The notes beneath the pieces were generated by a model. That model ran no database searches and was not told the origin of the DNA. It saw nothing but the letters and a program-made list of their open reading frames with translations. The position numbers and the translations under genes are program-made. From positions 3,472,001-3,536,000 of the forward strand of contig OY760687.1 of the NCBI GenBank assembly GCA_963663945.1: DNA of 64,000 bases, in the 5' to 3' direction. Source of the DNA: Bin87 sp963663945 (GTDB taxonomy: Bacteria; Chloroflexota; Dehalococcoidia; Lucifugimonadales; UBA3495). Below, piece after piece: positions 17,395 to 25,949 of this stretch; the stretch's first letter is position 1; every line of letters starts with the position of its first letter.

Positions 17395-18177
17395 ATGCCT
17401 AACGCTGAATTTCCGCACAAATGGGGAATGATCATTGACCTGGACAAGTGCACGGGCTGCCAGGCCTGTGTGGTTGCCTGCCAGGCCGAGAACAACATCC
17501 CCATCAACACCAAGGATTACTTCCTGCAGCGCCGCGCCTACGAGTGGATCCGCATCGAGCGCTACTGGGAAGGCGAGTACCCGAACATCAAGGCGCGGTT
17601 CATGCCGGTGCTGTGCCAGCACTGCGAGAACGCGCCGTGCGAGCCGGTCTGCCCGGTGTTCGCCACCTACCATAACGAAGAGGGACTTAACGTCCAGGTG
17701 TACAACCGCTGTGTGGGCACGCGGTACTGCATCAACAACTGCCCGTACCAGGTGCGGATGTTCAACTACTGGCATCCCAACTGGCCGGCCCGGCTGGAAA
17801 ACCAGCTCAATCCCGATGTAACCGTGCGGACGCGGGGTATCACTGAGAAGTGCACCTTCTGCGTGCAGCGGCTGCGCCGTGGAGAAATCGAGGTTGAGGC
17901 TCGCGGCGGGCAGCGTCTGAACGACGAGCGCATCACCGGAGGCAACTACGACCCGGCTTGCGTGCAGGCCTGTCCCACCAACGCCCTGATGTTCGGCGAC
18001 CTGGAAGATCAGGATACGGCCATCAAGCCGTACTTCGACGACGTGAATGCGCACCCGGGCCACGGCGAGCATGATCGCGAGACCCGGGGCTACCGGCTGC
18101 TGGAAGAGATGAACACTCGCCCCAGCGTCATCTACCTGAAGAAAATCGACCAGTATCCCCTTAAGGGCGGACACTGA
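17395..18177 (+). CDS. Alternative complex III iron-sulfur subunit (ActB2)
   Basis: A 260-residue ferredoxin-like subunit. Cysteine clusters are seen as CTGCQACVVAC (about residues 18-28), CQHCENAPCEPVC (about 73-85), CVGTRYCINNC (about 105-115), CTFC (about 152) and CVQAC (about 189). This is enough for three to four Fe-S clusters in the DMSO-reductase/NrfC-like pattern. It has no signal peptide and would be exported together with the Tat-signalled ActB1. It relays electrons from quinol at the NrfD-like subunits to ActA. The TGA stop overlaps the ATG of the next gene (TGATG), so it is translationally coupled. Confidence 0.9.
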   Translation: MPNAEFPHKWGMIIDLDKCTGCQACVVACQAENNIPINTKDYFLQRRAYEWIRIERYWEGEYPNIKARFMPVLCQHCENAPCEPVCPVFATYHNEEGLNVQVYNRCVGTRYCINNCPYQVRMFNYWHPNWPARLENQLNPDVTVRTRGITEKCTFCVQRLRRGEIEVEARGGQRLNDERITGGNYDPACVQACPTNALMFGDLEDQDTAIKPYFDDVNAHPGHGEHDRETRGYRLLEEMNTRPSVIYLKKIDQYPLKGGH

Positions 18178-19721
18178 TGGCTAGCGAAGCACACGCTCAA
18201 CCCGGACAAGGCCACGATCACGACGCCCACGGGGTAGCTTCCCAGGGGGACGATTCCCACGAGCACGGCCATTTCGGGCCGGAAATGTGGGTGATCCCCG
18301 AACGGTCGGAGTTGGTGTCCGGGGTTGTCCAGCGGCAGCAAGAAGGTTCGAGCCTGCTGCGCTGGGTCTTTATCGTCGGTGGAATACTGACGATACTTGG
18401 CATCGTGGGCTTTGTGCTGAAGCTGGTCACGGTCGGGTTCTCCGACCACAACGATTGGGGATTTTACGTCGCGGCGTTCGCGTTCGTTTTCACGCTGTCC
18501 GCCTCGGCCCCGCTGGCCGCATGCGCCTTCCGGTTCACCAAGAGCCACTGGCGGCGGCCCCTGACGCGCATCGCCGAGGTGTTCTCGGTGGTGAGCATCG
18601 TCAACATCCTGCTGTTCATCCCCGCGCTGATCGCGTTGCCCGAAATCGGAGTGATGACGGAAAGCGGCGAGGAAATGGTTCGCCGGTCCATCTGGTTCCA
18701 GGAGTTGAGCAACCCGTCGGGATGGCTGATGGCCTCGATGATCGGACTGGTGTTCTGCTCGTTGTCCATACTGTGGCTTTCGGCGATGCCGGACATGGCC
18801 CAGAGCCGTTCGATGGTGACCGGGTTCCGCGCGTCTCTTTACGGAAGGCTGGCCGGCGGCTGGTACGGCACCAAGCGTCAGTGGCAGATCCAGAAAGGTG
18901 GCCTCGCCATCCTGGGCGGTCTGTACTTCATGCTGGTGGTGTTCGTCCAGTTCCTGATTGTCAGCGACTTCGCCATGGCGATGATACCGGGCTGGAAGGA
19001 CTCGATCCTGCCGCCCTTTTACACGGTGATCAGCTTCCAGGGCGGCCTCGCAGCCATCCTGCTGACGGCCTACGCGCTGCGGCGCTGGGGCGGCTACCGG
19101 GAATACATGGGCCAGGCGCCCTTCTGGGCGGCCAGTAAGGTTCTGCTGGGCCTGACGCTGCTGCACACGTACCACCTGTTCGCATTCTTCATCACCTACT
19201 GGTACGGTCGGCTGGAGGTTGAGCAGGCGATCCTGAACTACCTGATGTTCAAGTCGTACATCGGCATATTCTGGGCGCAGCTGTTCTTCACCTTCTTCAT
19301 ACCGTTCCCGATCCTGGTGTCCAACCACGCCCGCCGCGAGGGCTGGGGCGCGCCGTTGGCAGCCGTCTTCATCCTGATCGGCCTGATGCTCTTCCACATC
19401 CGTATATTTGCCGCGGCCTTCGCGGCGGCGCCGGCCGACCTGCACGGGCTCTATTACCTGCCTTCGGACGCGTTCTCCTTCCCGGCGCTGCTCTGCCAGG
19501 TCACCGCTACCCAGGTGTGCGACGTGACCGCGGCCCGTTTCCCCGACCTTTGGGACATCTTCATGATCCTGGGCGGCGTGGGCATAGTGCTCTTCCTGCT
19601 GCGTGTCGGTCTCATGATCCTGCCGCCGCTGTGCCTCTGGGAAATGAAAGAAGGTTCGATGTACCAGCGGGTCGACACGCTGATCCGCGGACGTTACCTC
19701 GTGCTCGCCAAGCCGGAATAG
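18177..19721 (+). CDS. NrfD-like membrane subunit of alternative complex III, with His-rich N terminus
   Basis: A 514-residue polytopic protein with about ten hydrophobic helices, of the NrfD/PsrC family that forms the quinol site of alternative complex III (ActC and ActF are the two paralogues). The ending CLWEMKEGSMYQRV resembles the ActC ending IKEGDILRTEMQ of the next NrfD-like gene. Unusually, the first 40 residues are rich in His and Asp (GHDHDAHG, DSHEHGH), which could bind metal or sense pH. It lies before the canonical actC, a rearranged order compared with the usual A-B-C-D-E-F. I read it as the second NrfD subunit (ActF role), not proven. Confidence 0.8.
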   Translation: MASEAHAQPGQGHDHDAHGVASQGDDSHEHGHFGPEMWVIPERSELVSGVVQRQQEGSSLLRWVFIVGGILTILGIVGFVLKLVTVGFSDHNDWGFYVAAFAFVFTLSASAPLAACAFRFTKSHWRRPLTRIAEVFSVVSIVNILLFIPALIALPEIGVMTESGEEMVRRSIWFQELSNPSGWLMASMIGLVFCSLSILWLSAMPDMAQSRSMVTGFRASLYGRLAGGWYGTKRQWQIQKGGLAILGGLYFMLVVFVQFLIVSDFAMAMIPGWKDSILPPFYTVISFQGGLAAILLTAYALRRWGGYREYMGQAPFWAASKVLLGLTLLHTYHLFAFFITYWYGRLEVEQAILNYLMFKSYIGIFWAQLFFTFFIPFPILVSNHARREGWGAPLAAVFILIGLMLFHIRIFAAAFAAAPADLHGLYYLPSDAFSFPALLCQVTATQVCDVTAARFPDLWDIFMILGGVGIVLFLLRVGLMILPPLCLWEMKEGSMYQRVDTLIRGRYLVLAKPE

Positions 19722-19743
19722 AGACCGCACCCAAAAGGCACAG

Positions 19744-19769
19744 GATTGTCACGCTACGCTCGCAATGAC
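19744..19769. repeat. Half-arm of the MITE-like element in act operon spacer
   Basis: GATTGTCACGCTACGCTC plus GCAATGAC matches the right inner arm of the 132-bp elements at 7452 and 10866. The following bases repeat CGCAATGACA once more about 18 nt on. It lies in the 150-nt spacer between the two NrfD-like genes. Confidence 0.6.
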
Positions 19770-19871
19770 ACCCAAACGCGCAATGACATCCAACGCCAGA
19801 CCGACGCGCTAAACTCACCACAACGCCAGAAACGAAACCGCCAGAGCCACCACAGGTAAGAGTAAGTCAAA

Positions 19872-21260
19872 ATGCAGGAAGGCAAAGTCCTACCCGCAGC
19901 GCAAGTTAACCGGGACCTGCTGCGGTCCATACTGGAAACGCCCCGCTGGTTCTGGCCGGTGGTGTCGCTGCTCGGTATGATCGTGCTGGCGGCCGCCATA
20001 ACTATTGGCATCATGATCGACCGGGGTCTCGGTATAACCGGCTTGAACTACAAGGTGGTCTGGGGCTTCTTCATCACCAACTTCGTGTTCTGGATCGGTA
20101 TCAGCCACGCTGGCGTGATGCTTTCCGCCATTCTGCGCCTGGCCAAGGCCGAATGGCGTCGGCCGGCGACCCGCGCCGCCGAGGTTCTGACCATCTTCTC
20201 GCTGATGACGGCGATGATCATGCCGATCATCCACACCGGTCGGCCATGGCGCATCCTGTACTGGGCGTTTCCCTATGACTTCGCCCGCGGCGTTTGGCCC
20301 AACATCCGCACCCCGCTGGTGTGGGACCCCTCCGCCATCCTGACCTACCTGACCTCTTCGACACTGTTTGTGCTCATCGCCCTGGTGCCGGACTTCGCGG
20401 TGTTGCGTGACCGCACCACCGGCTGGCCCAAAATCGTGTACACGATGCTGGCCATGGGCTGGGAGGGCAACCCGCGACAGTGGAAGCTGCAGATCATCGC
20501 CGGCGTACTGCTGTCCGCGCTGATCCTTCCGGTGTTCGTGTCCGTGCACTCCATCGTGTCCTGGGACTTCGGCATGGCCGTGGCCATCAAGTCGTGGCAC
20601 AGCACGGTGTTCGCGCCCTACTTCGTGGTCGGCGCGGTCCACTCCGGTGTGTCCGCAGTGGTGTTCGCCATGATCCTGCTGCGCTGGGCCTACGGCTGGC
20701 AGGACTACATCCGCCACGAACATATCGACGCGCTGGGACGCCTGCTGATCGTCGTCGCCACCGGATGGTTCTACTTCCTGGTGATGGAGATCATCTTCGG
20801 CATCTACGGTTTGGAAGGCGACGAACTCGCCGTCCGCGCGCTGCAGTTCCTGCCGGGCGACCACGGCGTGGCCTACAACATCTGGATGATAGTGTTCGTC
20901 GGCATCACCTACTTCCTGCCGGTGATCCTGTGGCTGCCCAAGGCGTGGCGACGCAACCTTTGGATCATGTCCGTGGCGTGTATCTCGGTGAACGTGGGCA
21001 TGTGGCTGGAGCGATATCTGTTGTTCGTGCCCGGCCAGGCCAACAAGCAATTCCAGACGTTCACCTGGAACGACTACCTTCCTCAGTGGCCGGAAGCCCT
21101 GATCGTCGGCGCGACGTTCGCCTTCGTATCCATGCTGATGCTGCTATTCAGCCGGGTGTTCCCGCTGGTGCCGCTGTACGACATCAAGGAAGGCGACATC
21201 CTGAGGACCGAAATGCAGATTGGCCGCCGGACAGTGCCGGCGACGTTCAGAGAGGACTAG
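19872..21260 (+). CDS. actC: Alternative complex III NrfD-like membrane subunit ActC
   Basis: A 462-residue protein with about ten transmembrane helices. Family hallmarks are GLGITGLNYKVVWGFFITNF (residues 55-74) near the first helices, WIGISHAGVMLSAILRL, WRRPATRAAEVLTIF and IHTGRPWR. It contributes the quinol-binding site and probably proton translocation. It ends in YDIKEGDILRTEMQ, a typical ActC tail. It follows its NrfD paralogue and precedes two DUF3341 genes. The spacer before it contains a repeat fragment and no strong promoter, so it is probably still in the act transcript. Confidence 0.88.
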   Translation: MQEGKVLPAAQVNRDLLRSILETPRWFWPVVSLLGMIVLAAAITIGIMIDRGLGITGLNYKVVWGFFITNFVFWIGISHAGVMLSAILRLAKAEWRRPATRAAEVLTIFSLMTAMIMPIIHTGRPWRILYWAFPYDFARGVWPNIRTPLVWDPSAILTYLTSSTLFVLIALVPDFAVLRDRTTGWPKIVYTMLAMGWEGNPRQWKLQIIAGVLLSALILPVFVSVHSIVSWDFGMAVAIKSWHSTVFAPYFVVGAVHSGVSAVVFAMILLRWAYGWQDYIRHEHIDALGRLLIVVATGWFYFLVMEIIFGIYGLEGDELAVRALQFLPGDHGVAYNIWMIVFVGITYFLPVILWLPKAWRRNLWIMSVACISVNVGMWLERYLLFVPGQANKQFQTFTWNDYLPQWPEALIVGATFAFVSMLMLLFSRVFPLVPLYDIKEGDILRTEMQIGRRTVPATFRED

Positions 21261-21287
21261 CCTGGCATGGGTGGACGGGATTTTCCG

Positions 21288-21313
21288 GATTGCCACAGTG
21301 CGCTCGAAATGAC
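21288..21313. repeat. Second half-arm of the MITE-like element in act operon spacer
   Basis: GATTGCCACAGTGCGCTCGA ending AATGAC matches the right arm of the 132-bp element with several differences. It lies between actC and the first DUF3341 gene. Confidence 0.55.
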
Positions 21314-21339
21314 AAGGAACAAGGTTTAGAGTTATCGTC

Positions 21340-21900
21340 ATGGCAATGCAAGGGATAATGGGGATGTTGCGGAACGCGATGCCCGCAGCCAGCGCGAAGC
21401 ACACCGTGCTGGGGGTGTTTTCGGACGCAGAGTCCGCAGCCACCGCTGGCGACGAGCTCAAGTCGGCCGGGATCCCGGACACCGACTACGACTTCCTGAC
21501 CGACTCGCCGTATCCTGAAGGTTCTCTGGGGGAGCGGGACGAGCCGCACCGCCTGTATCTGTATCCCTTCATCGGGGCGCTTTTGGGGCTATCGTCGGGC
21601 ATCATGATCACGGCGATGACGCAGGTGGCATATCCGCTGGTAACCGGCGGGAAGCCCGTGCTGTCGCTGCCTCCGATGGCCATCGTCTGCTACGAAGGCA
21701 CCATGCTGGGCGCCATTCTGTTCACCGTGATCGGCATCGTCTTCGAATCGCGCCTGCCCAAGTTCGACCTGGGCCTCTATGACAACCGCATCACCCAGGG
21801 GTTCCTCGGCTTGCGCGTAAAAGCGGAGCCCGAGCAGAGCCGCGAGGTGGTTCAGATAATGAACGCCGCCGGCGCCGTAGACGTCAAGACGGACCAGTAG
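21340..21900 (+). CDS. actD: DUF3341 membrane subunit of alternative complex III (ActD-like), copy 1
   Basis: A 186-residue protein with an N-terminal soluble alpha/beta domain (VLGVFSDAESAATAGDEL, then FLTDSPYPEGSLGE) and two transmembrane helices (about residues 70-92 and 112-134). This is the ActD layout. ActD sits beside the NrfD subunits in the membrane arm. A short C-terminal beta segment (FLGLRVKAEPEQSREVVQIM) resembles an ACT-like half. It is followed 19 nt later by a second, homologous copy. Confidence 0.85.
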   Translation: MAMQGIMGMLRNAMPAASAKHTVLGVFSDAESAATAGDELKSAGIPDTDYDFLTDSPYPEGSLGERDEPHRLYLYPFIGALLGLSSGIMITAMTQVAYPLVTGGKPVLSLPPMAIVCYEGTMLGAILFTVIGIVFESRLPKFDLGLYDNRITQGFLGLRVKAEPEQSREVVQIMNAAGAVDVKTDQ

Positions 21901-21919
21901 CAAGGACTGGAACGAACGC

Positions 21920-22429
21920 ATGGCAACGCAAGCAATACTGGGCCTGTTCGAGGACGCCTCATCGGCTGCTGACGCCGGAGACGCGCTGAAAGCGTCGGGC
22001 GTCGCCGAGTCGGACTACCAATTCCTGACTGACATCCCGTATCCCGAGGGAGCGTTCGGCGAACGGATGGAGCGACACAGCCTGTTCATATGGACAGCGA
22101 TCGGCGGAGCGCTGGGGATTGTTTTGTCCCTGATAGTAGCGGGAATGACCCCGCTGGCCGTGCCGATGACCATCGAACCCAAGCCCATCCTGGCGATGCC
22201 GCCGCTGGCGGTGATCTGCTTCGCCGGAGCGATGCTGGGAGCCATTCTGTTCACCGTGATCGGAATTGCGCTGTCACTGCGGGCGAATCTTGTTTCTCCG
22301 CACAGTGACGACCGGATCGCGACCGGATTGATCGGGCTCCTGGTCAACGCCGGAGCGGCACAGGCCCCCCAGGTCACTGAAATCCTGAACGATGCCGGCG
22401 CAGTGGACGTTACGACCAACCGCGCCTAG
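21920..22429 (+). CDS. DUF3341 membrane subunit of alternative complex III (ActD-like), copy 2
   Basis: A 169-residue tandem paralogue of the gene immediately before it. The two share ILGLFEDA/VLGVFSDA starts, FLTDIPYPEGAFGE, the MLGAILFTVIGI helix and the ending NDAGAVDV. It lacks the first 18 residues of copy 1. Most act operons carry one ActD, so this looks like a local duplication whose copies have diverged. Both may sit in one complex or alternate. Confidence 0.82.
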   Translation: MATQAILGLFEDASSAADAGDALKASGVAESDYQFLTDIPYPEGAFGERMERHSLFIWTAIGGALGIVLSLIVAGMTPLAVPMTIEPKPILAMPPLAVICFAGAMLGAILFTVIGIALSLRANLVSPHSDDRIATGLIGLLVNAGAAQAPQVTEILNDAGAVDVTTNRA

Positions 22430-22485
22430 ACTGGCCCGGCTGCTGCGATGATCGAATCCGAAAGTAGCAATGGCTGAAAGTAGCA

Positions 22486-23043
22486 ATGAGAAACTTGATG
22501 ACACGGTTTAGCTCGATCCCCGGCAGGTTCCGATTGCCGCTGCTGTTTGCGGCGTTGGCCACGGTGGGGATCGTGGCGGCCGGCTGCTCGCAGGGGTCGT
22601 ACCCGCTGGATATCTTTTACGAAATGCACTATCAGCCGGCGTACAAGGCCCATGAGCCACCCCGGCTCAGCGTGCCGGCGTCGGCGGTGCCGTGGTACGG
22701 TTCGACCGCGCCGGACTCCACGTCATTTGCCGGATCCGGCAAGCACATCTTTGAGACCAACTGCGTTATGTGCCACGGGGCCGAGGGTCTGGGCAACGGG
22801 CCGGTGCTGGCGCGGATGATCGTCGACTATGGCTACCAACCCCTGGACCTGGCCACGCAGAACCCCAACCTCACCTCAGAAGCGGCCAGGAGCCTGGATC
22901 GAGACGGTCTGCGCGGGGTGATCGAGGGCGGCGTGAACGTCATGCCCCCGTTCCGAAAGCTGCTGACCCCGGATCAAATCGAGCTGGTGCTGGACTACGT
23001 GGAAGGTTGCATCCAGGATGGCAATGCTGCCGCGTGCCAGTAG
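22486..23043 (+). CDS. actE: Alternative complex III monoheme cytochrome c lipoprotein (ActE)
   Basis: A 185-residue lipoprotein cytochrome. A signal peptide (about residues 14-33) ends in lipobox VAAGC with Cys34. The single haem site CVMCH is at residues 93-97 and the likely axial Met is in NVMPPF (Met153). The segment DIFYEMHYQPAYK after the lipobox is characteristic of ActE. It is the last gene of the act cluster and would take electrons from ActA to a soluble carrier or oxidase. No cytochrome oxidase gene follows. The next genes are for cytochrome c maturation. Confidence 0.9.
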   Translation: MRNLMTRFSSIPGRFRLPLLFAALATVGIVAAGCSQGSYPLDIFYEMHYQPAYKAHEPPRLSVPASAVPWYGSTAPDSTSFAGSGKHIFETNCVMCHGAEGLGNGPVLARMIVDYGYQPLDLATQNPNLTSEAARSLDRDGLRGVIEGGVNVMPPFRKLLTPDQIELVLDYVEGCIQDGNAAACQ

Positions 23044-23073
23044 CGTCGGCCCCCGGATGACTTCGGGGCACTT

Positions 23074-23631
23074 ATGATGAGAACATGCAACGAACTCGCC
23101 CCGGCATGCCGGGGCGTTTTTCTGGTCGTGATTGCGGCGGTTTCCGTGATGGTATCTCTGGCGTCGGTAGGCGTAGTTGCCGCCCAATCCGGAGCAGGCG
23201 CAGGGTCGTACGACGAGGCGAAGGCGCAGGAGATTGACCGGATGCTGATGTGTCCGGTGTGTCCGGCGCAGACCATCGACCAGACCGAGGTGCCGCTGGC
23301 GAAGCAGATGCGGGCGCAGGTGAGAGAACTGCTGGCGTCGGGAGCGACCCGGGACGAGGTGCTCGCCTGGTTCTCTGCGCCGGAGCGTTACGGGCCCAGC
23401 GTGCTGGCCGAGCCACCGCGCTCCGGGTTCTACCTGACCGCATGGATTGTTCCCGGCGTTGTGGTCGTAGCCGCGCTGGCGGGGGGACTGCTCACCCTGC
23501 GAGCGATGCGGCGACGGAATGGAGATGACGAGCCCCTCGGGCCGAGCGATGCTGACGGGTTGCAGCCTTACCTGGCGGCGGTGGACCGGGACCTGGCGCT
23601 GGACCGCCGGGACTCCGACGGGAAGGACTGA
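23074..23631 (+). CDS. ccmH: Cytochrome c maturation protein CcmH/CycL (thiol reductant of apocytochromes)
   Basis: A 185-residue protein with a signal-like N terminus (about residues 13-37), the redox motif MLMCPVCPAQTID with CPVC at 60-63, and a C-terminal transmembrane helix (about 125-147). It reduces apocytochrome CxxCH thiols outside the membrane before haem ligation. The LRCxxCQ consensus of the family is changed to LMCPVCP, keeping both cysteines. The ATG at 23074 gives a normal signal peptide, but a terminator-like hairpin lies inside its first 16 codons. It starts 30 nt after actE. Confidence 0.87.
   Translation: MMRTCNELAPACRGVFLVVIAAVSVMVSLASVGVVAAQSGAGAGSYDEAKAQEIDRMLMCPVCPAQTIDQTEVPLAKQMRAQVRELLASGATRDEVLAWFSAPERYGPSVLAEPPRSGFYLTAWIVPGVVVVAALAGGLLTLRAMRRRNGDDEPLGPSDADGLQPYLAAVDRDLALDRRDSDGKD
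23097..23121 (+). terminator. Terminator-like hairpin at the act-ccm boundary
   Basis: CGCCCCGGCATGCCGGGGCG is a perfect palindrome followed by TTTTTC. It lies 54 nt after the actE stop, inside the first codons of ccmH. It could terminate the act transcript or act as an attenuator that lowers ccm expression. Confidence 0.7.
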
Positions 23632-23633
23632 GC

Positions 23634-25619
23634 ATGGGTGATCTGGGTGCGGCCTGCCTCTGGATGGGGCTGGCGCTGGCGGCCTATTCCTGCTTCGCAT
23701 CGGTGGGCGGGCAGTTGCGCGGTTCAAATGCGCTGGTGGACAGCGGGCGCAAGGCGTCCTACGTCCTGGTGGTGGTGCTGCTGGTGTCCACCCTGTCGCT
23801 GGTGCAGTCGTTCATCGCGCGGGACTTCTCGCTGCAGTACGTGGCCGAGCACAGCAACCTGGCGATGCCCAACATCTTCACCTGGGTCGCCTTCTACGCC
23901 GGCAACGAGGGATCGCTGCTCTACATTGCCTTCGCGCTGTCGGTGATGGCTGCGCTGGCGATCTGGCTGGCCCCCGCGTCCGCCCGGCCCACGCTGGCGT
24001 GGACGACGGCGATCCTGATGCTGATCGAGGTGTTCTTCCTGGCAGTGATGGGGTTCATGGCCAACCCCTTTGCCAAGTTGCCGTTTCCCGTCCCCGACGG
24101 TCAGGGCATCAACCCGCTGCTGACGCACTTCGGCATGTTCTTCCACCCACCGGCGCTGATGGCCGGGCTGGTGGGCATCAGCATACCGATGGCTTTCTCC
24201 CTGGGCAGCCTCATTGGGGGCAAGGGCGGCGATGACTGGATTGACGCGGGACGAGCCTGGGGCGTGGGCATCTGGGCACTGCTGGCCGCCGGTCTGCTGC
24301 TGGGCTCCTGGTGGGCCTACACCATCCTGGGCTGGGGCGGGTTCTGGTTCTGGGACCCGGTGGAGAACGCGGCATTCATGCCCTGGATCGCGCTGACGGC
24401 CTTCGTGCACTCGATCATGGTGCAGAAGCGGCGCGGCATGTTCCGGATGTGGAATATCGTGCTCATCGACGTCGCATTCGGGTTGGCGTTGTACGGGATG
24501 TTCATGAACCGGGGCGGGCCGGTGCCCTCGGTGCATTCCTTCGGCGCGTCCACCCTGGGGTGGGTGTTCCTGCTGTTCCTGGCCTTTGGCGTGATCGTGC
24601 CGCTGGCGATCTTCTTCTGGCGCTACGATCGAATGAAGAGCGCGCAGAGCCTGGACTCGATGCTCTCCCGCGAGTCGGCGTTCCTGGTGAACAACCTGCT
24701 GCTGCTGGGGATCGGCTTCGCCACGCTGTGGGGGACGGTGTACCCGCTGCTGTCGCGGCTGTTCGCCGAGCAGGAGATCACCGTGGCCCGGCCCTTCTAC
24801 GACCAGGTGAACGGACCGCTGATGCTCGGGCTCGTCCTGCTGATGGGTGTCGGGCCGCTGCTGCCGTGGCGCCGGGCGAACCTGCGATCGCTGCAGCGGG
24901 CGCTGCTGATACCGGGGACCGCCGCGCTGGTGACCGTGGCCGTCCTGTTGGTCGTGGGCATCCGGCAGCCCTACGCGGTGGTCGGTTTCGGTCTGTGCGC
25001 GCTGGTGACGGCCAGCATCGTGGCCGAGTGGGTGCGCGGGACCATCGCCCGCCGGAGAAGCGTCGGCGACAATCCGGCCGTTGGGTTCGTGCGCCTGATC
25101 CTGGCCAACCGGCCGCGCTACGGCGGTTACATTGTGCACCTGGCGGTGGTGATGGTCGCCCTGGGCGTCGTGGGGCAGTCGTTCTACGGGGTGCAGCGCG
25201 ACGTGGCGCTGATGCCGGGCGAGTCGGTCACCGTGCAAGACTACACGCTGGAATATGTGGACACCACCGCGCTGGCCTTCTCCGACCGCACGGAATTCCG
25301 CACCACGGTGGAGGTGTACCGCGATGGCGAACTGCTGGAGACGATGCACCCGCAGCGGACGTTCCATCCTGCGTTCAACATGGCGTCGACGCGGGCGGCA
25401 ATACGCTCCACGCCGGTGGAGGACTTCTACGTGGTGCCCAGCGAGAACCGCGAGGACGGAGCGGTGGGGTTCCGCATCCTGGTCAACCCGCTGGTCTGGT
25501 GGATGTGGGTGGCCGGCCCGGTGATGATATTCGGCACGGTGATCGCGCTGTGGCCGACGCGGGCTCCGGTGAGGCGTCCGGTTGCGGTGGCGTCGCCGGC
25601 CCCTGGCGCGGCTGACTAG
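23634..25619 (+). CDS. ccmF: Cytochrome c haem lyase CcmF
   Basis: A 661-residue polytopic membrane protein, the usual length for CcmF. The tryptophan-rich haem-handling motif WGGFWFWDPVEN is at residues 234-245. Likely haem-ligand histidines occur near His73 (AEHSN) and His171 (FFHPP). A large soluble domain near the C terminus (about 535-630) precedes the last helix. It attaches haem to reduced apocytochromes supplied by CcmH. It is two bases from ccmH and probably co-translated with it. CcmABCDE proteins, which deliver haem, are not in the window. Confidence 0.92.
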   Translation: MGDLGAACLWMGLALAAYSCFASVGGQLRGSNALVDSGRKASYVLVVVLLVSTLSLVQSFIARDFSLQYVAEHSNLAMPNIFTWVAFYAGNEGSLLYIAFALSVMAALAIWLAPASARPTLAWTTAILMLIEVFFLAVMGFMANPFAKLPFPVPDGQGINPLLTHFGMFFHPPALMAGLVGISIPMAFSLGSLIGGKGGDDWIDAGRAWGVGIWALLAAGLLLGSWWAYTILGWGGFWFWDPVENAAFMPWIALTAFVHSIMVQKRRGMFRMWNIVLIDVAFGLALYGMFMNRGGPVPSVHSFGASTLGWVFLLFLAFGVIVPLAIFFWRYDRMKSAQSLDSMLSRESAFLVNNLLLLGIGFATLWGTVYPLLSRLFAEQEITVARPFYDQVNGPLMLGLVLLMGVGPLLPWRRANLRSLQRALLIPGTAALVTVAVLLVVGIRQPYAVVGFGLCALVTASIVAEWVRGTIARRRSVGDNPAVGFVRLILANRPRYGGYIVHLAVVMVALGVVGQSFYGVQRDVALMPGESVTVQDYTLEYVDTTALAFSDRTEFRTTVEVYRDGELLETMHPQRTFHPAFNMASTRAAIRSTPVEDFYVVPSENREDGAVGFRILVNPLVWWMWVAGPVMIFGTVIALWPTRAPVRRPVAVASPAPGAAD

Positions 25620-25645
25620 CCGGTCGACGCCAGGCAGAAGGCTCG

Positions 25646-25933
25646 ATGCAACTGGGGTTGGCGATAGCGGTGGCGTTGCTCATCGTGGGGGTAGTCGCGT
25701 GGCCGTTCCTGGCTCGCCGATGGCGAGCGTCCGGCCGCGCATCCGGCTCGCAGGAAGCTGATGACGGCGCGACGAAGAGCGGCGTCGCGCTGGAGGATGT
25801 GTACGAGGCGATACGCACGTTGCAGATGGACCACAACCTCGGGCGCATTGCCGACGCCGATTTCCGCGAGCAACTGGACCAATACCGCCGTCAGGCGGCG
25901 GAGATCATGCGGGATCTGGACCGGCAAGGCTAG
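25646..25933 (+). CDS. CcmI-like small membrane protein
   Basis: A 95-residue protein with one N-terminal transmembrane helix (residues 4-21) and a charged helical tail with EDVYEAIRTLQMDHNLGRI and DFREQLDQYRRQAAEIM. This resembles the N-terminal part of CcmI/CycH without the TPR domain. It lies between ccmF and the next ccm-linked gene and probably helps present apocytochromes. The short length is common for the versions in Gram-positive-like and Chloroflexota ccm clusters. Confidence 0.7.
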   Translation: MQLGLAIAVALLIVGVVAWPFLARRWRASGRASGSQEADDGATKSGVALEDVYEAIRTLQMDHNLGRIADADFREQLDQYRRQAAEIMRDLDRQG

Positions 25934-25949
25934 CATGGAAAGGCATCGA

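Noticed and set aside
18132..19730. A 532-codon minus-strand frame opposite the first NrfD-like gene
   Set aside because: His/Arg/Gln-rich composition typical of an antisense frame to a hydrophobic membrane protein; the plus-strand product has clear NrfD features.
23724..25367. A 547-codon minus-strand frame opposite ccmF
   Set aside because: Same antisense pattern (His- and Gln-rich). The ccmF frame with its WWD motif is certain.
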